A DNA stretch of 9,088 nt from Bacteroidales bacterium UBA1215 (GTDB lineage: Bacteria; Bacteroidota; Bacteroidia; Bacteroidales; WCHB1-69): assembly GCA_002309475.1 (NCBI GenBank), contig DBXJ01000078.1:27813-36900 (forward strand), in the 5' to 3' direction. The notes beneath the pieces were generated by a model that had not been told where the DNA came from, searched no databases, and saw only the letters and a program-made list of their open reading frames with translations. This document shows, piece by piece, positions 1 to 6,665 of this stretch. Each line of letters starts with the position of its first letter. Within the stretch, counting starts at the first letter, position 1. The translations under genes and the position numbers were made by a program.

Positions 1-1137
1 GTATTCAACTGGGTAGGCATACAGGAAGGAAATGCCAATGCTTTTTCCATAGCCCAGAACACGCCCAATCCTTTTAACGGACAGACAAGCGTGCAATTGC
101 AATTGCCGCAGGATGAAGAAGTGAGCATGGCTTTGTATGACTTGTCTGGCAAACAATACCTACATAAAACAGCAAATTTGTCTGCAGGAAATTATACCAT
201 ACATATCGGTGTAGCTACACCGCAAATGTATCTCTTACAGGTGCAGACCACACAGGGTAGCCAAAGTATCAAAATGTTGGCAGAAACAGGTGCAGGAAAT
301 TTTTCCATAAAGGTACAAGCTTTAGAAACAAAAACTCCTATAGTACGCAAAGCAGAAAGCCGATATGGCTTTGAGCCGGGAGATACAATTGCCTATACGG
401 GTCGTATTCAAGGGGTAGAACAATGCGTGGGTTGGAAAGAAATTTTTACCGCTAATGACACTGCCATTACCTTTGTTTTCAGCAAAATATCCGGCTACAC
501 CTTATTGGACATTTATTATGACAGTTTAGACAGACCTGAGGGTATTGTATGGCATTTAAGCGACACCATAGGCTATGACAACGGTAAACCATACGGCAAG
601 CATGGAAAAATCATGTCATTTGACAGAGAAGGAGGACTGATGTATAGTTCGTATTTTGACATGAAATTTGCCCATGCTTTTGATTCATTGGATGGAGAGG
701 CGAATACCGACAGCCTGATGAAACTAAGATATGACACCACTTTGAGTTTTCCTGAGCGTTTGCAGGCTGCCCCATGGTGCAGAGCAAAAGGACCGGAATG
801 GTATTTGCCAGCTATATTGGAAATATTGGAATTCAGGGTTTTGAGAGATTCATTGAACGACAAATTTGAAGGTTATTCGGGATGGAAACGAATAGCTTGT
901 AATCAACTTGGATTTCATGAAGGTGCAGTATGGTTATGGAGCAGTACCGAAATAGACAATGCGGCAACAGAGCCAAGTAAAAGAAAAGCTTATGCGTCAT
1001 GTTTTGCAAGAGGAGTTGATATTGGGCAATGGGGTGAGATTGATGAAGGGGAAATAATATATTACGATTACTATTCAAGTATAAATATAATGCATGTATT
1101 TGAAGAAATGTCTGTTATAGCCGTTAAGAAGTTTTAA
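1..1137 (+). CDS. Partial (5' end missing) surface protein: T9SS-like beta domain followed by a DUF1566-like domain
   Basis: The reading frame is open from base 1, so the start lies upstream; 378 residues are visible. Residues about 17-82 resemble a type A T9SS sorting domain: NTPNPFNGQTSV, then YDLSGK, an LSAGNY turn, YLLQVQT and SIKML. In classical cargo this domain is the extreme C-terminus, but here about 295 residues follow. Residues about 120-165 (FEPGDTIAYTG, later ITFVF) form a short linker domain of a kind that, from memory, also follows such internal sorting-like domains in FISUMP proteins. The C-terminal part has DUF1566-like landmarks: GIVWHLSD and HGKIMSFD near 181-208, WYLPAI at 267-272, WLWSSTE at 311-317 and a final VIAVKKF. 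This fold family is C-type-lectin-like and often extracellular. The substrate or ligand is unknown. Surface location is inferred because the N-terminal signal region is outside the window. A hairpin terminator follows immediately. Confidence 0.75.
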   Translation, partial: VFNWVGIQEGNANAFSIAQNTPNPFNGQTSVQLQLPQDEEVSMALYDLSGKQYLHKTANLSAGNYTIHIGVATPQMYLLQVQTTQGSQSIKMLAETGAGNFSIKVQALETKTPIVRKAESRYGFEPGDTIAYTGRIQGVEQCVGWKEIFTANDTAITFVFSKISGYTLLDIYYDSLDRPEGIVWHLSDTIGYDNGKPYGKHGKIMSFDREGGLMYSSYFDMKFAHAFDSLDGEANTDSLMKLRYDTTLSFPERLQAAPWCRAKGPEWYLPAILEILEFRVLRDSLNDKFEGYSGWKRIACNQLGFHEGAVWLWSSTEIDNAATEPSKRKAYASCFARGVDIGQWGEIDEGEIIYYDYYSSINIMHVFEEMSVIAVKKF

Positions 1138-1141
1138 ATAA

Positions 1142-1180
1142 GAAAAAGAAAATGCCGCATAAGCGGCATTTTTCTTTTTC
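1142..1180 (+). terminator. Strong, near-perfect hairpin terminator, probably bidirectional
   Basis: The left arm at 1142-1158 (GAAAAAG, AAAA, TGCCGC) pairs with the right arm at 1163-1180 around an ATAA loop, with one extra T in the right arm as the only flaw. The GC core is GCCGC/GCGGC. A-rich sequence on the left and T-rich sequence on the right give a U-tract in either direction. It begins 4 bases after the stop codon of the upstream gene, so it should end that transcript and insulate parA from it. Confidence 0.85.
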
Positions 1181-1187
1181 CTGTTTG

Positions 1188-1316
1188 AAATTGTCTTTTT
1201 TGTCCATATTAAAACTGCATTTATTGTTACATTCAGCAAATAAAAATTGTCAAAACAGATTATTTTTTTATTTCTATAAAAATATCCAACAAAAAATTGT
1301 ATTTTTGCAAAATTGT
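1188..1316 (+). repeat. Four same-strand copies of AAATTGT upstream of parA
   Basis: The heptamer AAATTGT occurs at 1188-1194, 1244-1250, 1294-1300 and 1310-1316. The last two lie in a longer 9-base direct repeat, AAAATTGTA (1293-1301 and 1309-1317), with a 16-base period. These two bracket the TAnnTTTG box. The arrangement could be an operator for autoregulation of the par operon. It could also be a product of very AT-rich DNA. No known regulator is recognised. Confidence 0.4.
1300..1307 (+). promoter_or_regulatory. Candidate -7 box of the parA promoter (TAnnTTTG)
   Basis: TATTTTTG matches the Bacteroidota housekeeping -7 consensus TAnnTTTG exactly. It lies 22 bases before the parA ATG, giving a short leader. 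No convincing TTG or TTTG -33 element is present at the expected spacing (around 1275-1282), so the call rests on one box in AT-rich DNA. The strong terminator just upstream makes a promoter in this gap necessary. Confidence 0.5.
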
Positions 1317-1329
1317 AAACATAGATTTT

Positions 1330-2100
1330 ATGGGAAAGATTATTGCAATAGCAAATCAAAAAGGTGGAGTCGGAAAAACCACAACATCAATCAATTTGGC
1401 GGCCAGTTTGGCCATTTTGGAACACAAAGTCCTGATTATTGATGCGGACCCTCAAGCCAACACTTCTTCGGGATTGGGTGTAGATATCAACACTGTTGAA
1501 AATAGCATCTACGAAGTGATGATCAACAATGTAGATGTCCACAAAGCTATTATGGCAACAGATGTGCCGAATTTGGATATTTTGCCGGCACATATAGATT
1601 TGGTGGGTGCCGAATTGGAAATGAAAGATATGCCTAATAGAGAAACCATTATGCGTACCGCTGTCAGTCCCATTGTTGACAACTATGAATTTATTATCAT
1701 TGACTGTGCTCCATCGTTGGGGCTTATCACAGTCAATGCACTTACCTTTGCCAACACGGTTTTGATACCTGTACAAAGTGAATATTTTGCATTGGAAGGA
1801 TTAGGGCAATTGCTCAATACCATAAAAATAGTAAGAAGCAATATCAATCCTGATTTAGGTTTGGAAGGCATATTGTTGACCATGTACGACAATCGTACAA
1901 AAATGTCCAATCAAGTGGTATCAGATGTAAAAACACACTTTAAAACACTTGTTTTCAACACAATCATTTATAGAAATGTGCGTTTAGCAGAAGCTCCCAG
2001 TTTTCAAAAACCTGTTTTGCTTTACGATGCACAATCCAAAGGAGCTACCAACTACTTGAATTTAGCAAGAGAAATCTTGACAAAAAACGGAAAGAAATAA
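1330..2100 (+). CDS. parA: ParA/Soj chromosome-partitioning ATPase
   Basis: This is a deviant-Walker ATPase (256 aa) that binds DNA non-specifically as an ATP dimer and is driven off by ParB, moving or spacing origin regions. The deviant Walker A motif is KGGVGKTT at 11-18 with the signature lysine K11. Walker A' is DADPQ at 38-42 and Walker B is FIIIDCAP at 121-128. Length and motifs fit a small chromosomal Soj-type ParA without the N-terminal DNA-binding domain of plasmid type Ia proteins. The frame extends upstream to a TTG at 1297, but the ATG at 1330 gives the standard [13 protein letters not shown] start and lies downstream of the promoter box, so it is preferred. No Shine-Dalgarno sequence is visible, as is usual in this phylum. 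One base separates its stop from parB. Confidence 0.96.
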   Translation: MGKIIAIANQKGGVGKTTTSINLAASLAILEHKVLIIDADPQANTSSGLGVDINTVENSIYEVMINNVDVHKAIMATDVPNLDILPAHIDLVGAELEMKDMPNRETIMRTAVSPIVDNYEFIIIDCAPSLGLITVNALTFANTVLIPVQSEYFALEGLGQLLNTIKIVRSNINPDLGLEGILLTMYDNRTKMSNQVVSDVKTHFKTLVFNTIIYRNVRLAEAPSFQKPVLLYDAQSKGATNYLNLAREILTKNGKK

Positions 2101-2101
2101 T

Positions 2102-2989
2102 ATGGGGAACAAAAACGACAAAGAACGCGGTTTAGGCAAAGGCATTGGTTCCATTCTCGGCGGCATCTCTATTGACGACTTCATCAGTAGCGATTCGCCA
2201 AGCAGAATCAAAGAACAAGAATTTGCTGAAATAAAAATAGATTTAATCGATGCCAACCCGTGGCAGCCAAGAAGTGCTTTTGAAACAGCATCTTTGAACG
2301 AATTGGCAGAATCGATTCAACAACAAGGTCTTATACAACCAATCACTGTAAGAAAGAAGGGTAACAGATACCAACTCATTGCAGGAGAAAGGCGTCTGCG
2401 TGCCTGCAAAATAGCCGGCATGGACACTATCACGGCTTATGTCCGCACCGCCAGCGACATGCAAATGTTGGAAATGGGATTAATGGAAAACATTCAGCGT
2501 GAAGACCTTAACCCAATAGAAATTGCCCTTTCGTTCAAACGTTTGATAGACGAATGTGGCATCAAACAAGAAGAACTTTCCCAAAAGGTTTCCAAAAGCC
2601 GCCCTGTCATCTCCAACTACTTGCGATTATTGAACTTGCCTATGGAAATTCAAAAAGCTATCTATGAAAAGCAAATCACCATGGGACATGCCAAAATGCT
2701 GGTAGCCATTGATAATGAAGAAACTCAATTGGAGATAGTTCAAAAAATTATCAAAAACGATTTGTCGGTTCGCCAAGTGGAAGAATTGGTAAAAAATCTA
2801 AAAGAAACACAAACAACCAAATACAAAGTCCAATTGCCGGCTGCCATAGTGGAATCGAAAAAAATATTGTCAGAAAAATTCAATGCCAAAGTCAGCATTC
2901 GCCGCGATATAAAAGGAAAAGGCAGCATCTCAATCGCTTTCCAGTCGAATAGCGACCTCAAACGCATTTTGGCACTTTTAAAAAAATAA
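2102..2989 (+). CDS. parB: ParB/Spo0J centromere-binding CTPase clamp
   Basis: The partner of ParA (295 aa) loads at parS, binds CTP and slides on DNA to form the partition complex. An N-terminal RGLGKGIGSIL segment (9-19) is the usual basic peptide that stimulates ParA ATPase. The ParB/Srx N-terminal domain follows, with NPWQPR at 52-57, the CTP-binding GERRLRA at 95-101 and ENIQRE at 129-134. A helix-turn-helix for parS recognition lies at about 153-178 (EELSQKVSKSRPVISNYL). A short C-terminal dimerisation domain covers about 250-295. All domains are present and the length is normal. It starts one base after the parA stop and its own stop overlaps the next start in TAATG, so translation is probably coupled. 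I found no CACGTG-centred parS site by eye in this window. Confidence 0.96.
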   Translation: MGNKNDKERGLGKGIGSILGGISIDDFISSDSPSRIKEQEFAEIKIDLIDANPWQPRSAFETASLNELAESIQQQGLIQPITVRKKGNRYQLIAGERRLRACKIAGMDTITAYVRTASDMQMLEMGLMENIQREDLNPIEIALSFKRLIDECGIKQEELSQKVSKSRPVISNYLRLLNLPMEIQKAIYEKQITMGHAKMLVAIDNEETQLEIVQKIIKNDLSVRQVEELVKNLKETQTTKYKVQLPAAIVESKKILSEKFNAKVSIRRDIKGKGSISIAFQSNSDLKRILALLKK

Positions 2990-3582
2990 TGAGAACAATA
3001 GCATTTATCGTCAGTTTTTTGACAATAGCCGCCTGCTCTATGCCCGACATTTGTCAAGCCCAAACAGCAACAGCTGACGAAATTGCTATTGACACCAATG
3101 CTACTGCCAAGAAAAAATTCAACATTCACTCTCCAAGCCTTGCCGGCATATCATCAGCCATTGTACCCGGATTGGGACAATGTTTCAACGGGAAATATTG
3201 GAAACTGCCGATTATCTATGCCGGTTTTGCCGGTGCAGGCACCGCCATCTATTTTTTCAATCGGGATTTTGTAAAATATAGAAATGAATACCGCTATCGT
3301 CTGAATGGAGAAACCGGTTTGATCGACCCTGAATTAGGAGGCTATTCCGATGCCAGCATCAAATCGATGATGCAATATTATCAACGATTTATGGAAATTT
3401 CCATTATAGTTATGGTAGTTTGGTATGCTGCCAATATTGTAGATGCCGTGGTGGACGCTCACCTGTTCCATTTTGACATATCCGACAAATTGTCTTTACG
3501 ATGGCAGCCCGGTTTGCAATACAATCAATTCAACTACAAAACCTCTTTACATCCGAACATTCATCTAACATTTAATTTTTAA
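2989..3582 (+). CDS. DUF5683 family membrane protein
   Basis: This 197-aa envelope protein has no known biochemical function and is a frequent neighbour of parAB in Bacteroidota. It has a hydrophobic export signal at 1-24; cleavage by signal peptidase I after CQA-24 is likely, though IAAC16 could also serve as a lipobox. The DUF5683 signature follows: HSP at 47-49, IVPGLGQCFNGKYWKLPIIY at 58-77 and a transmembrane stretch at about 73-90. A second hydrophobic helix lies at about 135-150 and leads into VDAVVDAHLFHFD at 151-163. The C-terminus (DISDKLSLRWQPGL) is predicted to be beta-rich. The ATG overlaps the parB stop by one base, and dapB starts one base after its stop. Operon position implies co-expression with segregation and cell-wall precursor genes; any functional link to either is inference. 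Confidence 0.9.
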   Translation: MRTIAFIVSFLTIAACSMPDICQAQTATADEIAIDTNATAKKKFNIHSPSLAGISSAIVPGLGQCFNGKYWKLPIIYAGFAGAGTAIYFFNRDFVKYRNEYRYRLNGETGLIDPELGGYSDASIKSMMQYYQRFMEISIIVMVVWYAANIVDAVVDAHLFHFDISDKLSLRWQPGLQYNQFNYKTSLHPNIHLTFNF

Positions 3583-3583
3583 C

Positions 3584-4306
3584 ATGAAAATAGCCATATT
3601 AGGATACGGGAAAATGGGCGAACAAGTGGAAATAGTCGCCAATGAATACAAACATCAAATTGTTGCATTTATCGATGATGAAGAAGATTGGAAAAACAAT
3701 TTAGACAAAATCAAATCGGCAGATGTAGCCATAGAATTTTCCACTCCGCAAACAGTGCTTGCCAATATAAAACGCTGCTTTGAATACAATATTCCTATTG
3801 TTGTCGGCACCACCGGTTGGTACGACCAAATGGAACAAGTAAAACAGGCATGTATTAATGGCAACCACAGCCTTTTGTATGCCAGCAATTTTAGTTTGGG
3901 TGTCAATTTGTTTTTTGCCCTCAATCTGGCATTGGCAAAAATTATGAACGGCTACAAAGACTATGATGTAAACATTGAAGAAATCCACCATATCAACAAA
4001 AAAGATGCTCCGAGCGGCACCGCCATCACCTTGGCCAATGACATTATCAGTATTGTTGACGAGAAAAAAAATTGGATTAACGAACCCAATAACAACAGCA
4101 ATGAACTGTCTATCAAATCTCAACGATTGAACAACACTGTCGGAACACACATTGTAAGTTATACATCGGAATTTGACTGCATAGAAATAAAACACTCGGC
4201 TTTTAATAGAAAAAGTTTTGCCATTGGAGCTGTAAAATCGGCACAATGGCTGATTGATAAAAAAGGATTTTTCTGCTTTAAAGATATCATTGGAGAATTA
4301 AAATAA
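3584..4306 (+). CDS. dapB: 4-hydroxy-tetrahydrodipicolinate reductase
   Basis: DapB reduces the DapA product with NAD(P)H in the cytoplasmic lysine/meso-diaminopimelate pathway, which feeds peptidoglycan synthesis. The Rossmann nucleotide loop is GYGKMG at 7-12. VGTTGW (74-79) and ASNFSLGVN (100-108) line the active site. The catalytic signature EIHHINKKDAPSGTA (133-147) contains the histidine and lysine expected for proton donation (H135 and K139, equivalent to E. coli H159 and K163). HSAFNRKSFAIGAVKSAQWL (204-223) is the conserved C-terminal part. At 240 aa it is shorter than the E. coli enzyme (273 aa); short forms are usual in Bacteroidota from my knowledge of the family, and no key residue is missing. 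The start lies one base after the DUF5683 stop, so it is the last gene of the par transcript or an internal member of a longer one. Confidence 0.96.
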   Translation: MKIAILGYGKMGEQVEIVANEYKHQIVAFIDDEEDWKNNLDKIKSADVAIEFSTPQTVLANIKRCFEYNIPIVVGTTGWYDQMEQVKQACINGNHSLLYASNFSLGVNLFFALNLALAKIMNGYKDYDVNIEEIHHINKKDAPSGTAITLANDIISIVDEKKNWINEPNNNSNELSIKSQRLNNTVGTHIVSYTSEFDCIEIKHSAFNRKSFAIGAVKSAQWLIDKKGFFCFKDIIGELK

Positions 4307-4350
4307 TTGAAATTAAATAATTAACAACATACTAATAAATTTATAAAATA

Positions 4351-5487
4351 ATGAAAATCAAATTATTACTACTCACTTTAGTAGCAATTGTATGCTCATC
4401 TTGCAATCAAAAACCGAAAATTGAAGTCAACGACGACGAATCCATCGTTTATTTCTGTAGTGAGATCACTCCGGAAAACATACTAAAACTATACGAAGCA
4501 CTGGACGCAGACAACAAAGGTAAAATCGGCTTAAAAGTACATTTTGGAGAAGATGGAAACATCAACATCCTCAATCCTGAATTGCTCCGTCCGTTGGTAG
4601 AAAAAACTAATGCAACCTTTGTAGAAACCAATGTTTTATATGTTGGAGAACGCCGTTTTACCGATTCTCATATCAAAGTAGCCAAAAAACATGGTTTCAC
4701 CTTTGCTCCTATAGACATATTGGATGCTGAAGACGAATTAGAATATCCGGCAGAAGGATTAAGACACTATACAAAAGTGAAAACCGGCAGCCATTTTGCC
4801 GACTATGACAGCTATATTGTCTATTCACACTTCAAAGGACACGGACGGTCGGGTTTTGGCGGTGCCATTAAAAATATTTCTATGGGATTTGCCTCCCCTG
4901 GTGGAAAAATGGCCATGCACGCCACCAGTTTTCCTGCCACCAATGATGCTGATAAATGTGTTAAATGCATGCGTTGTGTATCACAATGCCCTGCCAATGC
5001 CATTACCATCACCGAAAATGGTCCTGTGATAGATACCACCAAATGTATCGGTTGTGCAAAATGTATTGCAGAATGCGGATTAGGTATTTTCACTCCGGAA
5101 AGAAAAGAAATGGAAGACGATATTTTCAATGAACGTTTAGTAGAATATGCTTATGTATTGAGCAAAGCCAAACCAATGGTTTATATCAATGTAATGGACA
5201 ATATCTCAAAAACTTGCGACTGTTCTTCCAAAGCTCCGGAGCCATTTGTTGACAAAGTAGGTGCAGTTGCTTCCACCGACTTGGTGGCCATAGAAAATGC
5301 CTGCCAACAACTTGTTTCTATGAAATATCACAGCCAAGATGCCTTTAAAGATGTGAACGGCATTAGCGGCAACAGCCAAATAGAATATGCCGCCAAATTG
5401 GGTTTGGGCAACAAAAAATTCGTTCTTGTAGATGTGCTCACAGGTAAACGCATTACTTTGGAAGAAGCATTAAAAATGAAAGAATAA
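4351..5487 (+). CDS. DUF362 protein with two 4Fe-4S motifs and a lipoprotein-type export signal
   Basis: This 378-aa protein contains a DUF362 fold split by a ferredoxin insert. Residues 32-190 and 270-365 carry DUF362 landmarks: ITPENILKLYEAL (39-51), GLKVHFGEDGN (60-70), GHGRSGFGGAIKNISMG (163-179) and, after the insert, YINVMDNISKTCDC (278-291) and DLVAIENAC (310-318). The insert has two four-cysteine sets: C203, C206, C209, C213 (CxxCxxCxxxCP) and C232, C235, C238, C242 (CxxCxxCxxxCG). Together they predict two [4Fe-4S] clusters and an electron-transfer role with an unknown partner. The N-terminus (MKIKLLLLTLVAIVCSSC18) is a lipoprotein-type signal, although the residue at lipobox -3 is a cysteine. 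DUF362 relatives I recall begin near residue 32, so the signal is an added segment. It starts 44 bases after dapB with no TAnnTTTG box seen, so it is probably read from the upstream promoter. The reaction is unknown. Confidence 0.85.
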   Translation: MKIKLLLLTLVAIVCSSCNQKPKIEVNDDESIVYFCSEITPENILKLYEALDADNKGKIGLKVHFGEDGNINILNPELLRPLVEKTNATFVETNVLYVGERRFTDSHIKVAKKHGFTFAPIDILDAEDELEYPAEGLRHYTKVKTGSHFADYDSYIVYSHFKGHGRSGFGGAIKNISMGFASPGGKMAMHATSFPATNDADKCVKCMRCVSQCPANAITITENGPVIDTTKCIGCAKCIAECGLGIFTPERKEMEDDIFNERLVEYAYVLSKAKPMVYINVMDNISKTCDCSSKAPEPFVDKVGAVASTDLVAIENACQQLVSMKYHSQDAFKDVNGISGNSQIEYAAKLGLGNKKFVLVDVLTGKRITLEEALKMKE

Positions 5488-5503
5488 TTTACTGAAAAAC
5501 AAT

Positions 5504-5537
5504 AAAAATAGTAGTTTTTTTAAACTACTATTTTTTT
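5504..5537 (+). terminator. Perfect 14-bp AT-rich hairpin with T-tract
   Basis: Left arm 5504-5517 (AAAAATAGTAGTTT) pairs perfectly with 5522-5535 around a TTTT loop, and the right arm ends in seven Ts (5531-5537). It lies 17 bases after the stop of the DUF362 gene and ends 13 bases before the start of lplA. It should act as an intrinsic terminator, though its low GC content may make it leaky. The A-rich left flank means it could also work on the other strand. Confidence 0.7.
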
Positions 5538-5550
5538 ATTATAACACAAC

Positions 5551-6519
5551 ATGAATCCGCATCTTCAGATTATTATTTCCAATCAAGACAACCCCTATTG
5601 GAATTTAGCAGTAGAAGATTTTCTGTTAAATCAAAATCTTCACAACACCGTCACCATGTATTTGTGGAAAAATCGACAGACGGTAGTCATTGGCTTAAAC
5701 CAAAACCCTTATAATGAATGCAATGTAGATAAATTGATAGCAGAAGGCGGATTTTTAGCCCGCAGAAAGACAGGCGGAGGAGCTGTTTTTCACGATTTGG
5801 GCAATATCAACTTTTCTTTTATCGCCGACAAAGACCATTACAATGTAACAAAACAGTTAAACGTCATACAGACGGCATTGCAGCATTATGGCTTGTCAAC
5901 AGAAATATCCGGTCGCAACGACCTCACTTTTGAAGGAAGAAAATTTTCCGGCAATGCCTTCAGTAAAGGTAAATTTCAAAACCTCCACCATGGCACTATT
6001 CTTATTAAAACTGACGTGGACAAAATTCAGCAATACCTTACCATCAAGCCGGCAAAACTTGCCAAACATGGTGTTCAATCCGTTGCCAGCCGCATTATCA
6101 ACCTTTCGGAAGTAGCCGACATCACCTCCGACAATATCATCCGACATTTGACCGATGCTTTTCAGCAAGTCTATCAAGGAGAATGTCAAGTTATTGATTT
6201 TGATAATATTATTCAAAAAGAAGAAACTCAAATTTTACAACAATCCTTTGCTGACGAGGAATTTTTATATGGGAAATGGAAAAATTTCTCCACTAAAATC
6301 AGTCAACAATTTCCGTGGGGTCATGTAGAAATAGACATTGATATTGACGAATCGCAACACAGTATCCGCAATATTGAAATAGCTACCGACTGTCTACAGT
6401 TACAAGCTGTCAAGACTGCTAAAGAACTGCTGACAAATGCCAATAGCACCATTGCCCCCGACATTCCCGATATAGAAGACAAGTTTATCATTGAAGATAT
6501 TTTTCACCTCATCTATTAA
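5551..6519 (+). CDS. lplA: Lipoate-protein ligase A
   Basis: The enzyme activates free lipoate with ATP to lipoyl-AMP and transfers it to a lysine of lipoyl domains (2-oxoacid dehydrogenases, glycine cleavage H protein) in the cytoplasm. At 322 aa it has the two-domain length of E. coli LplA (338 aa). The catalytic domain shows RRKTGGGAVFHDLGNINFSF (71-90), GRNDLTFEGRKFSGNAF (121-137) with the invariant lysine at K131, and HHGTILI (146-152). Residues about 240-322 match the small C-terminal accessory domain that full-length ligases carry for the adenylation step. The ATG at 5551 is close to the usual N-terminus (LQIIISNQDNPYWNLAVEDF). No Shine-Dalgarno sequence or recognisable promoter is visible in the 13 bases after the hairpin, so it is either transcribed by read-through or from a promoter of a form I do not recognise. 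Confidence 0.94.
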   Translation: MNPHLQIIISNQDNPYWNLAVEDFLLNQNLHNTVTMYLWKNRQTVVIGLNQNPYNECNVDKLIAEGGFLARRKTGGGAVFHDLGNINFSFIADKDHYNVTKQLNVIQTALQHYGLSTEISGRNDLTFEGRKFSGNAFSKGKFQNLHHGTILIKTDVDKIQQYLTIKPAKLAKHGVQSVASRIINLSEVADITSDNIIRHLTDAFQQVYQGECQVIDFDNIIQKEETQILQQSFADEEFLYGKWKNFSTKISQQFPWGHVEIDIDIDESQHSIRNIEIATDCLQLQAVKTAKELLTNANSTIAPDIPDIEDKFIIEDIFHLIY

Positions 6520-6528
6520 AAAAACCGC

Positions 6529-6536
6529 TACTTTTG
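6529..6536 (+). promoter_or_regulatory. Candidate -7 box of the lepB promoter (TAnnTTTG)
   Basis: TACTTTTG matches TAnnTTTG exactly and lies 9 bases after the lplA stop. A transcript from here would have a leader of roughly 120 nt before the lepB ATG. The nearest upstream TTG (6491-6493) is too far away to be a normal -33 element, so support is limited to this box and its position at the start of the gap. Confidence 0.45.
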
Positions 6537-6558
6537 TATAATTTTTGCCAATTACATA

Positions 6559-6580
6559 CGTTATTATAATTATATAAACG
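6559..6580. promoter_or_regulatory. AT-rich imperfect dyad in the lepB leader, possible operator
   Basis: This 22-base element begins CGTT and ends AACG. The outer 4-bp arms pair, two positions mismatch on each side, and the central TATAATTATA is a perfect 10-bp palindrome. It lies about 22 bases downstream of the candidate -7 box, a position that fits a repressor site. It has no T-tract and is too AT-rich to be a convincing terminator. No known regulator motif is recognised. Confidence 0.3.
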
Positions 6581-6608
6581 CATTATCGCAACTTACAGAC
6601 AATGGCAA

Positions 6609-6648
6609 CGACCTCACAGGGTCTGGAAGAGATAAAAAATAGAGGTCG
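6609..6648 (+). promoter_or_regulatory. Possible alternative RNA structures in the lepB leader
   Basis: CGACCTC (6609-6615) can pair with GAGGTCG (6642-6648). Part of the same left arm (6610-6614) can instead form a local hairpin with 6619-6623 (GGGTC, one G-U pair, CACA loop). The two pairings exclude each other, and the distal arm lies 18 bases before the lepB ATG. This resembles a small regulatory leader but matches no riboswitch class I know, and short complementary segments of this size can arise by chance. Confidence 0.25.
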
Positions 6649-6665
6649 CTTATATTACAACAGAC

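Noticed and set aside
1297..1329. TTG upstream start that would extend ParA by 11 residues
   Set aside because: The TTG overlaps the candidate promoter region, and the added residues are not part of the conserved Soj start. The ATG at 1330 fits the family.
1152..1442. Plus-strand open frame of 96 codons overlapping the terminator and the 5' end of parA
   Set aside because: It begins inside the terminator hairpin and overlaps parA in another frame. Its translation is low-complexity and shows no domain.
3701..4246. Long open frame of 181 codons on the minus strand opposite dapB
   Set aside because: It lies entirely within dapB, whose catalytic motifs are intact, and its translation has no recognisable domain. 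It is a shadow frame, as are the other minus-strand frames inside the genes.
4307..4350. Possible promoter between dapB and the DUF362 gene
   Set aside because: The 44 bases are almost all A and T but contain no TAnnTTTG box or hairpin, so neither a promoter nor a terminator can be supported.
5914..6617. 13-base direct repeat GCAACGACCTCAC at 5914-5926 (in lplA) and 6605-6617 (in the lepB leader)
   Set aside because: A single shared 13-mer is close to chance expectation for all pairs of positions in 9 kb, and similarity stops at both ends. No sign of an insertion or duplication.
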